From Kitasatospora arboriphila (lineage in GTDB: Bacteria > Actinomycetota > Actinomycetes > Mycobacteriales > Mycobacteriaceae): a stretch of 64,000 nucleotides of DNA. The translations under genes and the position numbers were made by a program. The stretch lies in the NCBI RefSeq assembly GCF_000717275.1, contig NZ_JNYV01000003.1:558001-622000 (forward strand), in the 5' to 3' direction. Below the pieces are notes generated by a model. It made no database searches. It had not been told where the DNA came from and saw only the letters and a program-made list of their open reading frames with translations. Position 1 is the stretch's first letter; each line of letters starts with the position of its first letter. Of this stretch, positions 47,679 through 57,311 are shown one piece after another.

Positions 47679-49117
47679 TATTCTTCCGGTTCCAGCCGCC
47701 GTAGTCGTCGGGCAGGCAGGGACACCGCCCATCCTGCGACCAGTATCACCGCGCAGACACCGCCGCCGATGATGGCCACCGTGCGTGCGGAGTGGTCGGG
47801 CGCCGGTGGTCGCACCGGAGGCGGAATCGCTTGCGACGCAGTCCAATCAGGCTTCTCAGGGGGTACTTCGTACGTCAGGGCGGCAACCGGGTCGACAACG
47901 CCGTGGCCCACCGTGTTGTCGCGTCCGGTGCCCGGTGAATGCGCCGTCCTGGTGATGCGCTCGATCACCTCTGCGGCACCGAGTTCGGGAAACCTGGATC
48001 TGACCAGTGCCGCCACGCCCGCGACGTAGGGCGCGGCGAAACTGGTGCCCTCCACTCGTACGGGGCCTTTCTCGGTGGACTGGGCATCAACGATTCGTCT
48101 GGATCCGCGGGCGCTGTCGAGACTGACGATCGCGGTTCCGGGAGCGGCGACGCCCACCCATGGTCCGGCCAGACTGAACGGCGCCGGGGCCCCGCCGACC
48201 GAGTCGACCGCGGCAACGCTCAGCACATAGGGCGTGTACCACGCTGGGCTGGCGACCGTGGTGACCGTGTCCCAGCCGTCGAGGTCGGGGTCCGCCGGGT
48301 CCGGCGGCGGATTCTGCTGCGCACACTGGGAATTGCTGACGAGGTTGCCCGCAGCCGCGACCACCACGACATCGCGGTCGAACGCGTACTTGACGGCGGC
48401 TCCCAGCTGCGCGTCGTGGAGGTCACCACCGGCGGGGCCGCAGGCCACCTCGGAGATGTTGATGACGTCGGCGCCGAGGTTGACCGCACGCACAACGGCA
48501 TGAGCGAGGGTCTGCACCGTGCCGAATCCTGTTCCGACGGTTGTCTTGTCGCGGGTCTCCGAGCGTCGGTCCTTGGCGACGAACGCGGCGCTGGACTGCC
48601 GGATCGCGATGATCGAGGATTCGGGGGCAACGCCGCTGAAGGCGTCATCGGGGGAGGGGACCGCAGCGATGATCCCCGCCACCAACGTGCCGTGGCCGTC
48701 GCAGTCCTCGGTTCCGTCGGTGCGGGCGACGTAGTCGCCACCGGCGGTCAGTCGCGGCAGCCGTGGATGCCGGGTGACGCCGGTGTCGATCACCGCGATC
48801 TTCTGTCCGGCTCCTCGGCTGAACCGCCAGGCGTCGGGTAGTCGCATCATCGTCTGCGCCGCCGAGGGGACCTGCGGATCGGTGCCGGGCGACAGCACCG
48901 GTTCCGCGCACAAGGTGTCCTGCTCCGTCGGTTCGGGCGGACCCACGGGTGCGTCGCGGATGAGGGCACGCGGATCGATCGAGGGCGGCGTGATGCCATG
49001 TGCCGGGACGGGCATGCTCGCCAGCACCACCAGGAACCCGACGGCCGACAGTGCTGCGATGCGAACGCGCCTGGATGGGGGGCGAGGATGACAACGGGTC
49101 GGCGCCGACGCACTCAC
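47675..49117 (-). CDS. mycP: Mycosin, subtilisin-like protease of the ESX-4 system
   Basis: 480 residues from GTG at 49117, whose GTGA overlaps the eccD stop. Signal/anchor near residues 18-40 (RIAALSAVGFLVVLASMPVPAHG). Catalytic triad: Asp111 (AVIDTGV), His142 (CDGHGTLVAG) and Ser359 (EGTSFAAPYVAG), with the oxyanion Asn in AAAGN. The C-terminus has a transmembrane helix (VAIIGGGVCAVILVAGWAV), anchoring the protease outside the membrane. Mycosins are needed for ESX complex stability and substrate processing. This is the MycP4 equivalent, coupled to eccD. Confidence 0.92.
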   Translation of the reverse strand: MSASAPTRCHPRPPSRRVRIAALSAVGFLVVLASMPVPAHGITPPSIDPRALIRDAPVGPPEPTEQDTLCAEPVLSPGTDPQVPSAAQTMMRLPDAWRFSRGAGQKIAVIDTGVTRHPRLPRLTAGGDYVARTDGTEDCDGHGTLVAGIIAAVPSPDDAFSGVAPESSIIAIRQSSAAFVAKDRRSETRDKTTVGTGFGTVQTLAHAVVRAVNLGADVINISEVACGPAGGDLHDAQLGAAVKYAFDRDVVVVAAAGNLVSNSQCAQQNPPPDPADPDLDGWDTVTTVASPAWYTPYVLSVAAVDSVGGAPAPFSLAGPWVGVAAPGTAIVSLDSARGSRRIVDAQSTEKGPVRVEGTSFAAPYVAGVAALVRSRFPELGAAEVIERITRTAHSPGTGRDNTVGHGVVDPVAALTYEVPPEKPDWTASQAIPPPVRPPAPDHSARTVAIIGGGVCAVILVAGWAVSLPARRLRRLEPEEY

Positions 49118-50598
49118 AGGTCGCGGACCGCTGCATAGAGATTCATGATCCAGAACATCAAGGGGACGATGGTAGCGATCAAGAGGTATTCGATGATCTC
49201 CACCGTTCGCCGCACCACGGGCGAAAAGCTGGACCTCGGGGCAACCACGCCGCAGAGCAGTGCCGCCACGCTCACCGCTGCTGCCGCGCCGGCGGCCACG
49301 ACAACATGATCGCCCGGTCCCAGGGCCACTTCGCCTACCACGGCGGCGAAGCCGATAGCACCTGCGGCGATGAGGACGGCTGCCTGGGCGAGGTCGGCAT
49401 GTGATCTGCCACGTAAGCACAGGACCGTGGTGATGATGAGGGCGAAAACCGTGCAGCGCCAACTGAAGTCGTCTGCCGGGTAGGCGACCAGGGCAATGCC
49501 CGCGACCGCTGCGACCGCAGTGCCGGCGATGATGCCGGTGAGGTAACGGCCGGCGGTGTGCGCGCGGAGTTCCAGTGCGGCTGCCGACGGTAATGCCATC
49601 GCCCCGATCGCGCCGATGCCCTCGATGGCCGGGCGAGGCGCTGAATCGACCGGGTCGATGGCGGCCCCGGCTGTGGGAACCGGCGGCAGTGGCAGTCGGG
49701 CGAGGGCGATCGTGAGGCGGGGCGCCATCGAAATGGCCAGCACCGCCCCAGCGCAGAGCGCCGCCCCGACCCGCACGGTGCCGGGCGACCACAGCAACTG
49801 GGCCGCTGCGGCGGCGGTGGCGAAGGTGGTTGCCGTGACAATCGCGGAATGGATCAACGGCCCGGCTGTGGAGATCCGGTAGGAGAGCACCGCGACGACG
49901 GCGGCGACACAACCACCGAGGGTGAGGTGGGCGGCGCCGAAATCACCGGGCGGCAACATCATTCCCGTCGCGAATGCGAGAGGGAACGAGCACAGCGAAC
50001 ACATCGCCGCCGTAGAGCGGTCGAGGTAGAACCGACCCACTACAGCTCCGGCGACAACGAACGCCAGCGCCAGCAACCCGGTGACGATCGCAGGCCACAG
50101 GTCGCCGTACGCATTCCGTTGCTGGAGGAGGGCCAGCGCGGTGAGGGTGGACGCGCCCACGGCCACCGCGTAGCCCATCGCCTGTGCCGCGCTCGCCGAC
50201 CACCCGCTGGACTGGGCTCCACCCAGGCGCGCCACCGCATCGATGACGTCGTCGAACAGAACCGCGGTCTCGCGCGCCGGAACGGACCGGAGGATCAGCA
50301 GGTCGCCGTCGCGCACGCCTGCCTCTGCGAGACTGCGTCCGGGCGCGATGGGGTCGTGGCCGACCCGGGAGAGCGTCCAGTGGTCGCGAACGGGTCCGGG
50401 ACGTGCCTCCGAATCGTCGGTCTCCGGTGCCCGGGAGGTGATGAGCGACACCAGATCCGGGATCAAGGCCGCAACGGGAACCGCGGCGGGCAACCCGACG
50501 TCGAATTGGGTTGTGCCCCCGATGACGGAAACACGTGCAAGTGCCGGTTGGATGCCGGCAGCAGCATCCAACTCGGCCAAGAGATCGGCAGCGGTCAT
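49114..50598 (-). CDS. eccD: ESX-4 membrane component EccD
   Basis: 494 residues from the ATG at 50598; a longer frame exists but MTAADLLAELDAAAG begins the conserved part. The first ~90 residues are a ubiquitin-like cytosolic domain (SVIGGTTQFDVGLPAAVPVAALIPDLV, VRDGDLLILRSV). About eleven hydrophobic helices follow to the C-terminus, forming the central membrane vestibule of the type VII complex. It is divergent from eccC and followed by mycP. The last helix ends VEIIEYLLIATIVPLMFWIMNL. Confidence 0.9.
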   Translation of the reverse strand: MTAADLLAELDAAAGIQPALARVSVIGGTTQFDVGLPAAVPVAALIPDLVSLITSRAPETDDSEARPGPVRDHWTLSRVGHDPIAPGRSLAEAGVRDGDLLILRSVPARETAVLFDDVIDAVARLGGAQSSGWSASAAQAMGYAVAVGASTLTALALLQQRNAYGDLWPAIVTGLLALAFVVAGAVVGRFYLDRSTAAMCSLCSFPLAFATGMMLPPGDFGAAHLTLGGCVAAVVAVLSYRISTAGPLIHSAIVTATTFATAAAAAQLLWSPGTVRVGAALCAGAVLAISMAPRLTIALARLPLPPVPTAGAAIDPVDSAPRPAIEGIGAIGAMALPSAAALELRAHTAGRYLTGIIAGTAVAAVAGIALVAYPADDFSWRCTVFALIITTVLCLRGRSHADLAQAAVLIAAGAIGFAAVVGEVALGPGDHVVVAAGAAAAVSVAALLCGVVAPRSSFSPVVRRTVEIIEYLLIATIVPLMFWIMNLYAAVRDL

Positions 50599-50776
50599 GA
50601 ATTTCCCCCCAAGGTCCCCACCAGTACCGAAGACCATAGCGAATGAGACCGACAACCGTTGCCGTCGGATGACGTTTTCGCACCCTTGCGGGTGCCGCCG
50701 ACGGAGTAATGGTGAATGATGGGCGGCCGGGGAAAGTTTCTGTTCCAGGGGTGGGGTAACAATCCATGATGTTCAG

Positions 50777-53700
50777 GTGACGGCAGGCACGACCGAAGGG
50801 TTTGTGCGGCGGGCACGCGTGCCTGCTCCACGCGCGCCCGGCGGCGAGGTCAATATTCAAGTGCCACCGGATGTTCCGCGTGTGGTTCCGGGCAGTCTGC
50901 TGATGAAGATGATGCCTGTGGTGATGGTGGTCGCCGTGGTGGGCATGATCTCGATGATGGTCGTGACCGGCGGCCGGAACATGCTGTCCAACCCGCTGTT
51001 CATGATGTTCCCGATGATGATGCTGATGTCGATGTTCGGCATGTACGCGGGTTCGGGTAATCGTGGTGGCAAGCGCGCTGCGGAGCTGAACGAGGAGCGC
51101 AAGGACTACTTCCGGTATCTGTGTCAGGTACGCGACGAGGTCCACGACACCGGAGCTGCTCAGCGTGAAGCACTGGAATGGAGTCACCCCGAGCCGGCGG
51201 CTCTGCTGGGTGTCGTCGGCGGCCGGAGGATGTGGGAACGCCGCCGCGCCGACAGCGATTTCGGCCATGTTCGGGTGGGCGTGGGATCGCAACGTCTGGC
51301 GACGCGTCTGATGCCACCGGAGACGGGCCCACTCGAAGACATCGAGCCGGTGTCGGCGGTGGCGCTACGACGTTTTGTGCGAACGCATTCAGTTGTCCAC
51401 GGCCTCCCGACAGCGGTGTCGCTGCGGGGTTTCCCGGCGATCAACATCGAAGGTGCCCGGCAGGAGACCCGGCAACTCGCGCGGTCGATGGTCCTGGAAC
51501 TGTGCGCGTTCCACGGCCCCGATCAGCTGATGATCGCGGTGGTGACTGCCGACCCGGGCGCCGAATCGTGGGATTGGTGCAAGTGGCTGCCCCATGTGCA
51601 GCACCCATACGAGCACGACGGTATGGGCTCGGCGCGGATGATCTACCGGTCGCTGACCGAGCTGGAGGACGACCTGGCCGTCGACCTCCTCGAACGGGGC
51701 CGGTTCTCGCGTTCTGCCCCACCGAGCGCCGGCCGGATCCAGCTGGTGATCGTGATCGACGACGGGTTCGTCTCGGGAGACGAACGGGTGGTCGGTGACG
51801 CGGGCATGGAGGCGGTCTCGATCCTCGATCTGTCGGCACCCCCGGACGGACTCGCGGTCCGCCGGGGGCTGCAGCTGGTGGTTCGGGACGGGAAGATCGG
51901 CGCGCGAAGCGCTTTCGGAGTCGAAGAGTTTGCGGACATGGATTCGCTGACGGTGGCCGAAGCGGAGGCCTTCGCCCGATCGATGGCCCGCTATCGCTTG
52001 GCGACCGCAGCACAGATGGTGAACCTGGAACAGGAGGTGACTCCGTCCGACCCCGGTCTGATGAGTCTGCTCGGAATCGCCGATGCCACCCGCCTCGACC
52101 CGCATCTGACATGGGCACCCCGCAGCGCGCGGTCGCGGCTGCGGGTCCCGATCGGGTACTCCACCAGCGGTACACCCGTGGAGATCGACATCAAGGAGGC
52201 AGCCGAGGGCGGGATGGGTCCGCACGGGCTCTGCATCGGTGCGACGGGGTCCGGCAAATCGGAGTTCCTGCGTACTCTGGTGCTCTCGCTCGTCAGCTCC
52301 CATTCGCCTGAGGCACTCAATCTCGTCCTGGTCGACTTCAAGGGTGGGGCAACGTTTCTGGGCCTCGACTCGTGCCCGCATGTGGCAGCCGTCATCACCA
52401 ACCTCGAAGAAGAGTTGTCGATGGTCGACCGGATGCGCGACGCGTTGGCGGGGGAGATGAACCGGCGGCAGGAAGTACTTCGCGCAGCGGGGAACTTCGC
52501 GAACGTGGGCGAGTACGAACGTGCGCGCGCCGCGGGTGCGCCGTTGGAACCGCTCCCGGCGTTGTTCATCGTCGTCGACGAGTTCTCCGAACTGCTCGCG
52601 CAGAAGCCGGATTTCGCGGACCTGTTCGTGGCCATCGGGCGACTGGGCCGGTCGCTGCACATCCATCTGCTCCTTGCCTCGCAAAGGCTCGAAGAAGGCA
52701 AGATGCGAGGCCTGGACAGTCATCTGTCCTACCGCATCGGACTGAAAACCTTTTCCGCCAACGAGTCCCGATCAGTTCTCGGTGTACCCGATGCCTACCA
52801 CCTGCCCAACGTGCCGGGATCGGGTTACCTCAAATGTGATTCGGCGGAACCGATTCGATTCAACACGTGTTACGTGTCGGGTCCGTACTCGCCGCCGGTC
52901 GCGGCGGGCGCCGAGCACATCGTGTCGTCGGGCGGCCCGGTGGGCCTCAAGATGTTCACCGCCGGCCCTGTGCCACTCGACCCCATCGTGCCCCCGGTTG
53001 CGGCCGAGCTGGCCGGCCCCGGCCCTGCCGGTGATCCAGAACCGCCGGCGCCGAATTCGAGAACGCTGCTCGAGATCGTGGTGGACCGCATCGCCGGACA
53101 GGGACGTCCGGCGCATGAGGTGTGGTTGCCGCCGTTGGGTCAACCGCCGACCATCGACATGCTGGCCCCGCACTGGCGGACCCCGCAGATCGGTCGGCTG
53201 GTGTTCCCGATCGGCATCGTGGACCGCCCGTACGACCAGCGGCGCGACGTTCTCACCGTCGATGTCGCCGGATCGCGCGGCAACGTGGCAATCGTCGGTG
53301 GACCACAATCGGGTAAGTCGAATGCGGTGCGCGCGTTGATCGTTGCTGCGGCTGCCACCCACAGTCCAGCGCAGGTCCAGTTCTATTGCCTCGACTTCGG
53401 CGGCGGCAGTCTGGCCGGGATCGCCGGCCTGCCGCATGTCGGATCGGTTGCGAGCCGCTCGGACATGGATGCCGTTCGGCGGACGGTGGCCGAGGTCGCA
53501 ACGGTGATACGGCAGCGGGAACTGCGCTTCGCCGAACTCGGCATCGAGTCGATGCGCGACTACCGCCAACGCCGCCTTGCCGGTGACGCATCGGTGCAGG
53601 CGGATGTCTTCGGTGACCTGTTCCTGGTCGTCGACGGCTATTCGGTGATCCGGGGCGAGTTCGACTTCCTCGATGAGCAGATCAACACCATTGTGGCGCA

Positions 53701-54784
53701 GGGGCTCTCGTATGGGGTCCACGTGGTGCTCACCGCTGCGCGCTGGGCCGAGATCAGGCCGGCCGTCAAAGACCTCATCGGCAGCCGCCTCGAACTGAGA
53801 CTCGGTGACCCACTCGACTCGGAGATGGGCCGCAAGGTCGCCGGACTCGTGCCCGAGGGCAGGCCCGGGCGTGGTCTGACCGCCGAGCACCTGCACATGC
53901 TGATCGCTCTGCCGCGCACGGATTCGGACACCTCGCTCGATTCACTGAGTGCGGCCGTGGCGCAGACGGTGCAGCAGCTGGTGGCCGTGTATCCCGGTCA
54001 GCAGGCCATGCCGGTCCGCAAACTTGCCGCTCATCTGGAACGGTCCGAGGTGGTGGCACGTGTGCACGACGCCGGGATCGACCTGGCGGCCGGTGAAGTC
54101 GCGATCGGTGTCGGTGAAGCCGAGTTGGCCCCGGTCATCCTGGACTTCCGGGTTCAACCACACTTTCTGGTCTTTGCCGACGTGGAGCACGGGAAGACCA
54201 CGCTGCTCCGCAACATCGTCGCGGGTCTGGTGGAGAACAGCACGGCCACGCAAACAAAGATCGTCCTGGTCGACTATCGGCGAACCATGCTGGGTGTGAT
54301 CGACACCGATCACCTCGCCGGGTATGCGAGTTCGGCCCAGACCCTCACCCCGATGGTGAACGAGCTGGTCGCGTTTTTCACCGCCCGGATCCCCGGGGAG
54401 AACGTCACCCAGCAGCAACTGCGTGACCGCAACTGGTGGTCGGGGCCGGACGTGTACATCATCGTCGACGACTACGACATGGTGGCCACCGGAAGCGGAA
54501 ACCCGTTGAGCCCGTTGCTCGACCTGCTGGCACAGGCCCGCGACATCGGCCTGCACCTCATCGTCGCGCGCCGTTCTGGCGGCGCCGGACGAGCTCTGTT
54601 CGATCCGATCATCGGGCGTCTCAAGGACCTGTCCACCGATGGGCTGCTGATGAGCGGTGACCGCGACGAGGGGTACCTGCTGGGCCGGGTGCGGTTGCAG
54701 CGCCTGGTGCCGGGTCGGGGAGAGCTGGTGTCCAGATCGCGACCCCAGGAAATGATCCAGGTCGCCCACATGCCGCCGTTGTGA
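50777..54784 (+). CDS. eccC: ESX-4 ATPase EccC
   Basis: 1335 residues from GTG at 50777. Two N-terminal transmembrane helices lie near residues 40-100 (VVMVVAVVGMISMMVVTGG and the methionine-rich LFMMFPMMMLMSMFG). Three FtsK/SpoIIIE ATPase domains follow with P-loops GATGSGKS (Lys494), GGPQSGKS (Lys847) and VEHGKTT (Lys1140); the third lacks the usual GxxGxGK form. It is the motor that recognises substrates and drives type VII secretion. EccCa and EccCb are fused, as in ESX-4. The next gene overlaps by 4 bp. Confidence 0.93.
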   Translation: MTAGTTEGFVRRARVPAPRAPGGEVNIQVPPDVPRVVPGSLLMKMMPVVMVVAVVGMISMMVVTGGRNMLSNPLFMMFPMMMLMSMFGMYAGSGNRGGKRAAELNEERKDYFRYLCQVRDEVHDTGAAQREALEWSHPEPAALLGVVGGRRMWERRRADSDFGHVRVGVGSQRLATRLMPPETGPLEDIEPVSAVALRRFVRTHSVVHGLPTAVSLRGFPAINIEGARQETRQLARSMVLELCAFHGPDQLMIAVVTADPGAESWDWCKWLPHVQHPYEHDGMGSARMIYRSLTELEDDLAVDLLERGRFSRSAPPSAGRIQLVIVIDDGFVSGDERVVGDAGMEAVSILDLSAPPDGLAVRRGLQLVVRDGKIGARSAFGVEEFADMDSLTVAEAEAFARSMARYRLATAAQMVNLEQEVTPSDPGLMSLLGIADATRLDPHLTWAPRSARSRLRVPIGYSTSGTPVEIDIKEAAEGGMGPHGLCIGATGSGKSEFLRTLVLSLVSSHSPEALNLVLVDFKGGATFLGLDSCPHVAAVITNLEEELSMVDRMRDALAGEMNRRQEVLRAAGNFANVGEYERARAAGAPLEPLPALFIVVDEFSELLAQKPDFADLFVAIGRLGRSLHIHLLLASQRLEEGKMRGLDSHLSYRIGLKTFSANESRSVLGVPDAYHLPNVPGSGYLKCDSAEPIRFNTCYVSGPYSPPVAAGAEHIVSSGGPVGLKMFTAGPVPLDPIVPPVAAELAGPGPAGDPEPPAPNSRTLLEIVVDRIAGQGRPAHEVWLPPLGQPPTIDMLAPHWRTPQIGRLVFPIGIVDRPYDQRRDVLTVDVAGSRGNVAIVGGPQSGKSNAVRALIVAAAATHSPAQVQFYCLDFGGGSLAGIAGLPHVGSVASRSDMDAVRRTVAEVATVIRQRELRFAELGIESMRDYRQRRLAGDASVQADVFGDLFLVVDGYSVIRGEFDFLDEQINTIVAQGLSYGVHVVLTAARWAEIRPAVKDLIGSRLELRLGDPLDSEMGRKVAGLVPEGRPGRGLTAEHLHMLIALPRTDSDTSLDSLSAAVAQTVQQLVAVYPGQQAMPVRKLAAHLERSEVVARVHDAGIDLAAGEVAIGVGEAELAPVILDFRVQPHFLVFADVEHGKTTLLRNIVAGLVENSTATQTKIVLVDYRRTMLGVIDTDHLAGYASSAQTLTPMVNELVAFFTARIPGENVTQQQLRDRNWWSGPDVYIIVDDYDMVATGSGNPLSPLLDLLAQARDIGLHLIVARRSGGAGRALFDPIIGRLKDLSTDGLLMSGDRDEGYLLGRVRLQRLVPGRGELVSRSRPQEMIQVAHMPPL

Positions 54785-56031
54785 TGACACCGGACGTGAG
54801 AGACACAGAGCCCGAGGCGTCGCCGACGGTCCGACCGATACGGATGGTGGTCGCCGACATCGCCTACGACGACGTGGTGGTTGCCGGGCGTGAACCCTGC
54901 TCCGTCGAAGCCCTTGTCCGCGGCATCAACGGATCGTCGGTGGCCGTCGACGGGGTGAGGGTTTCTACCTCGGCGGCATGGTCAGAGGTGTTCGCCCGAG
55001 CGCTCGCAGGCCTCGGGGCTGTGGAGCTGGCACACCCGACGACATGGGGTGTCCGACGCACCGAGATCTTGCGGCACGCGGCGCAACCCCACTGTGGCCA
55101 ACTTGTGCTGACCCCGCGTGCTGCGGTCATCGCCGAATCGCATCTGGGATCTTCCACGCAGCGGGCACTGGTGATCGAGGTCCACTCCCGGATCGACATC
55201 CATGAGATGGATCGGTCCACCGGCAGCTGGAACGTTGTCGGGACCTCGGTGGCCACTGCCGAGACGGTCGCCCTTCGACTGGGTGACATCGTCGACAACC
55301 GCGTCGAGGCAATCCTCGTCGACGGCACCGACCCCGCGGCAGTTGCGGAAGTTCTGCGGTGTTGCGAAGTCCACACAGTGGTCGGTCGGGTCGCGGCCGT
55401 GCAGCGATCACTGATCCACCGCTTCGGCGGCTCGGCATTGCCGGTGGACGAGGGCATTCGCGAACCGCCGACCGTCGGCCGGACCCCGATGCGCCGGCGC
55501 GTCGCCGGCGCGATTGCGGCGACTGCTGCAGTGGTGATCGCAGTGGCGGTGATCGCGTTGATGGTCGACAACGGACGCGAGGGTGTGCCGCCGTCTGCGG
55601 ACCGCGAGGCCCAGCTCGGCCGCGTCGCCGTCACAGTCCCCGCCGAGTGGCGCGAGAGCTCGGAGCCGGCAGCCGAAGGAGTTGTCTCCCGCACAACCTT
55701 CGCCGCACCCGGCGACGACCGCCGGATCATCGTCTTGCAGAACACGGTGCGCAACACGTCGACCTTGGCCTCGGTGGCGGGTAGCCTCCGCAATCGCATC
55801 GGGCAGCGCGGCGACGACGTCGTCCAGGAGTTCTCGGCCAGCACGCGTTACGCAGGCCGGGAGGTGATCAGCTACCGCGAGGTGCCCGTCTCCGGCGGGC
55901 CGATCAGGTGGTACCTGCTGGTGTCGGCGGGGTTGCAGGTCAGTGTGGGATGTCAGGGCGGATCCGCAGGTGAGACGATCGACGAGCAGTGCCGGGTCGC
56001 GGTGGGTGCGGTGCGGATAGGAACGCCATGA
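54781..56031 (+). CDS. Type VII secretion-associated protein (Rv3446c-like)
   Basis: 416 residues starting GTG at 54781 inside the eccC stop (ATG at 54784 also possible). The N-terminal half (RPIRMVVADIAYDDVVVAG, ARALAGLGAVELAHPTTWGVRRTEIL, CGQLVLTPRAAVIAES, RALVIEVHSRIDIHEMD) resembles an actin-like/Hsp70-type ATPase fold. A transmembrane helix lies near residues 240-262 (AIAATAAVVIAVAVIALMV), and an extracytoplasmic domain of about 150 residues follows. It occupies the position of Rv3446c in ESX-4, normally followed by the EsxU/EsxT pair, which is absent here. Confidence 0.82.
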   Translation: MMTPDVRDTEPEASPTVRPIRMVVADIAYDDVVVAGREPCSVEALVRGINGSSVAVDGVRVSTSAAWSEVFARALAGLGAVELAHPTTWGVRRTEILRHAAQPHCGQLVLTPRAAVIAESHLGSSTQRALVIEVHSRIDIHEMDRSTGSWNVVGTSVATAETVALRLGDIVDNRVEAILVDGTDPAAVAEVLRCCEVHTVVGRVAAVQRSLIHRFGGSALPVDEGIREPPTVGRTPMRRRVAGAIAATAAVVIAVAVIALMVDNGREGVPPSADREAQLGRVAVTVPAEWRESSEPAAEGVVSRTTFAAPGDDRRIIVLQNTVRNTSTLASVAGSLRNRIGQRGDDVVQEFSASTRYAGREVISYREVPVSGGPIRWYLLVSAGLQVSVGCQGGSAGETIDEQCRVAVGAVRIGTP

Positions 56032-56072
56032 CGTTCGAGTCGGCGGCGCGGCCGGCGCCGGTCGGCGGTGTT

Positions 56073-56102
56073 TTGACCTGTCGATGGCCCGGCCGGTACT
56101 GT
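56073..56102 (+). promoter_or_regulatory. Promoter of rplM-rpsI
   Basis: TTGACC (56073-56078), an 18-bp spacer and TACTGT (56097-56102) predict a transcription start near 56109 and a leader of about 117 nt before rplM. The leader is GC-rich and could hold an autoregulatory structure, which was not modelled. The 194 bp from 56032 hold no gene, in particular no WXG100 ORF. Confidence 0.65.
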
Positions 56103-56225
56103 TGACCGTTGGTGCGCGACCGCCTGTTGCCAGGTGTAGTCGAGGCCCGGGTCCCCACTGGTCGCCGGGAACTACCTCTGCCGCGTTCCAGACCAGCTCC
56201 AGATCACCAGACATGAGGACTATCT

Positions 56226-56669
56226 GTGCCTACTTACACCCCGAAGGCCGGTGACATCACCCGTACGTGGCATGTCATCGACGCCACCGACGTGGTGCTC
56301 GGCCGCCTCGCTGTGCAGAGCGCGACGCTCCTGCGCGGCAAGCACAAGCCGACCTACGCACCCCACATGGACGGTGGCGACTTCGTCGTCATCATCAACG
56401 CCGAGAAGGTTGCCGTCAGCGGAAACAAGCGCGACGACAAGCTTGTCTACCGCCACTCGGGTTACCCGGGCGGCCTGAGGTCCCGCACTGTCGGTGAGTC
56501 GCTGGCAACGCAGCCGGAACGCCTCGTCGAGAAGGCGATCGTCGGGATGCTCCCGAAGACCAAACTCGGGCGGGCCATGGCCTCCAAGCTGAAGGTCTAC
56601 GCAGGCCCCAACCATCCCCACACGGCGCAGCAGCCCGTGCCCTTCGAGATCACCCAGGTTGCCCAGTGA
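56226..56669 (+). CDS. rplM: 50S ribosomal protein L13
   Basis: 147 residues from GTG at 56226, preceded by [23 protein letters not shown] opens the fold and [14 protein letters not shown] and [26 protein letters not shown] are the RNA-binding signatures. It is an early 50S assembly protein. Its stop overlaps the rpsI start, the common L13-S9 arrangement. Confidence 0.97.
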   Translation: MPTYTPKAGDITRTWHVIDATDVVLGRLAVQSATLLRGKHKPTYAPHMDGGDFVVIINAEKVAVSGNKRDDKLVYRHSGYPGGLRSRTVGESLATQPERLVEKAIVGMLPKTKLGRAMASKLKVYAGPNHPHTAQQPVPFEITQVAQ

Positions 56670-57214
56670 CGGCGCCGGAGGAGCAGAACGTGTCCGATGT
56701 GAACGAAGCCGAAGCAGTGGCTCCCGAAGTGGTCGAGGCCGAGGTCGGCGCTGACGACTACACCGTGGACGACACCACCGCAGACGTTGCCGACGAGCCG
56801 GCCGCCACCCGCGCGCCGATCGATCTCGATCGCCCGATCCAGACCGTGGGCCGTCGTAAGGAAGCCGTCGTCCGCGTCCGGATGTCACCGGGCACCGGTG
56901 CCTTCAAGCTGAACGGCCGCACCCTGGAGGAGTACTTCCCCAACAAGGTGCACCAGCAGCTCATCAAGGCGCCGTTCGTCACCGTCGAGCGCTCCGACAC
57001 TTTCGACATCGCGGCCAATCTGCACGGTGGCGGACCTTCGGGACAGGCCGGCGCTCTGCGTCTGGCCATCGCTCGTGCCCTCATCGAGGTCACCCCAGAG
57101 GATCGCGGAGCCCTCAAGAAGGCCGGCTTCCTCACCCGTGATCCGCGTGCGGTGGAGCGCAAGAAGTACGGCCTCAAAAAGGCCCGTAAGGCTTCGCAGT
57201 ACAGCAAGCGCTGA
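56666..57214 (+). CDS. rpsI: 30S ribosomal protein S9
   Basis: 182 residues, GTG overlapping the rplM stop. The S9 core begins at about residue 58 ([21 protein letters not shown]) and ends with the basic tail [11 protein letters not shown] that contacts P-site tRNA. The first ~55 residues are an acidic Glu/Ala/Val/Asp-rich extension, as in many actinobacterial S9 proteins. [19 protein letters not shown] is diagnostic. Confidence 0.97.
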   Translation: MTAPEEQNVSDVNEAEAVAPEVVEAEVGADDYTVDDTTADVADEPAATRAPIDLDRPIQTVGRRKEAVVRVRMSPGTGAFKLNGRTLEEYFPNKVHQQLIKAPFVTVERSDTFDIAANLHGGGPSGQAGALRLAIARALIEVTPEDRGALKKAGFLTRDPRAVERKKYGLKKARKASQYSKR

Positions 57215-57252
57215 TTTCTTCAGCCCGCAAGAAACACCAAGTCGAACTTGGC

Positions 57253-57289
57253 ACAGGCAGGCGTTCAGTTTCACTGGACGCCTGCCTGT
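57253..57289 (+). terminator. Terminator after rpsI
   Basis: ACAGGCAGGCGT (57253-57264) pairs perfectly with ACGCCTGCCTGT (57278-57289), with an inner CAGT/ACTG pair in the loop. It lies 39 bp after the rpsI stop and just before glmM. The following bases are only moderately T-rich. Confidence 0.8.
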
Positions 57290-57311
57290 GTATTTAGAGC
57301 GAAGGATGTCA

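Noticed and set aside
49849-50646. A 265-codon plus-strand gene between mycP and eccC
   Set aside because: It is the antisense of eccD, whose membrane-helix pattern and ubiquitin-like domain are clear.
57027-57311. An N-terminal extension of GlmM
   Set aside because: The region overlaps rpsI and its terminator; GlmM homologues begin at [11 protein letters not shown].
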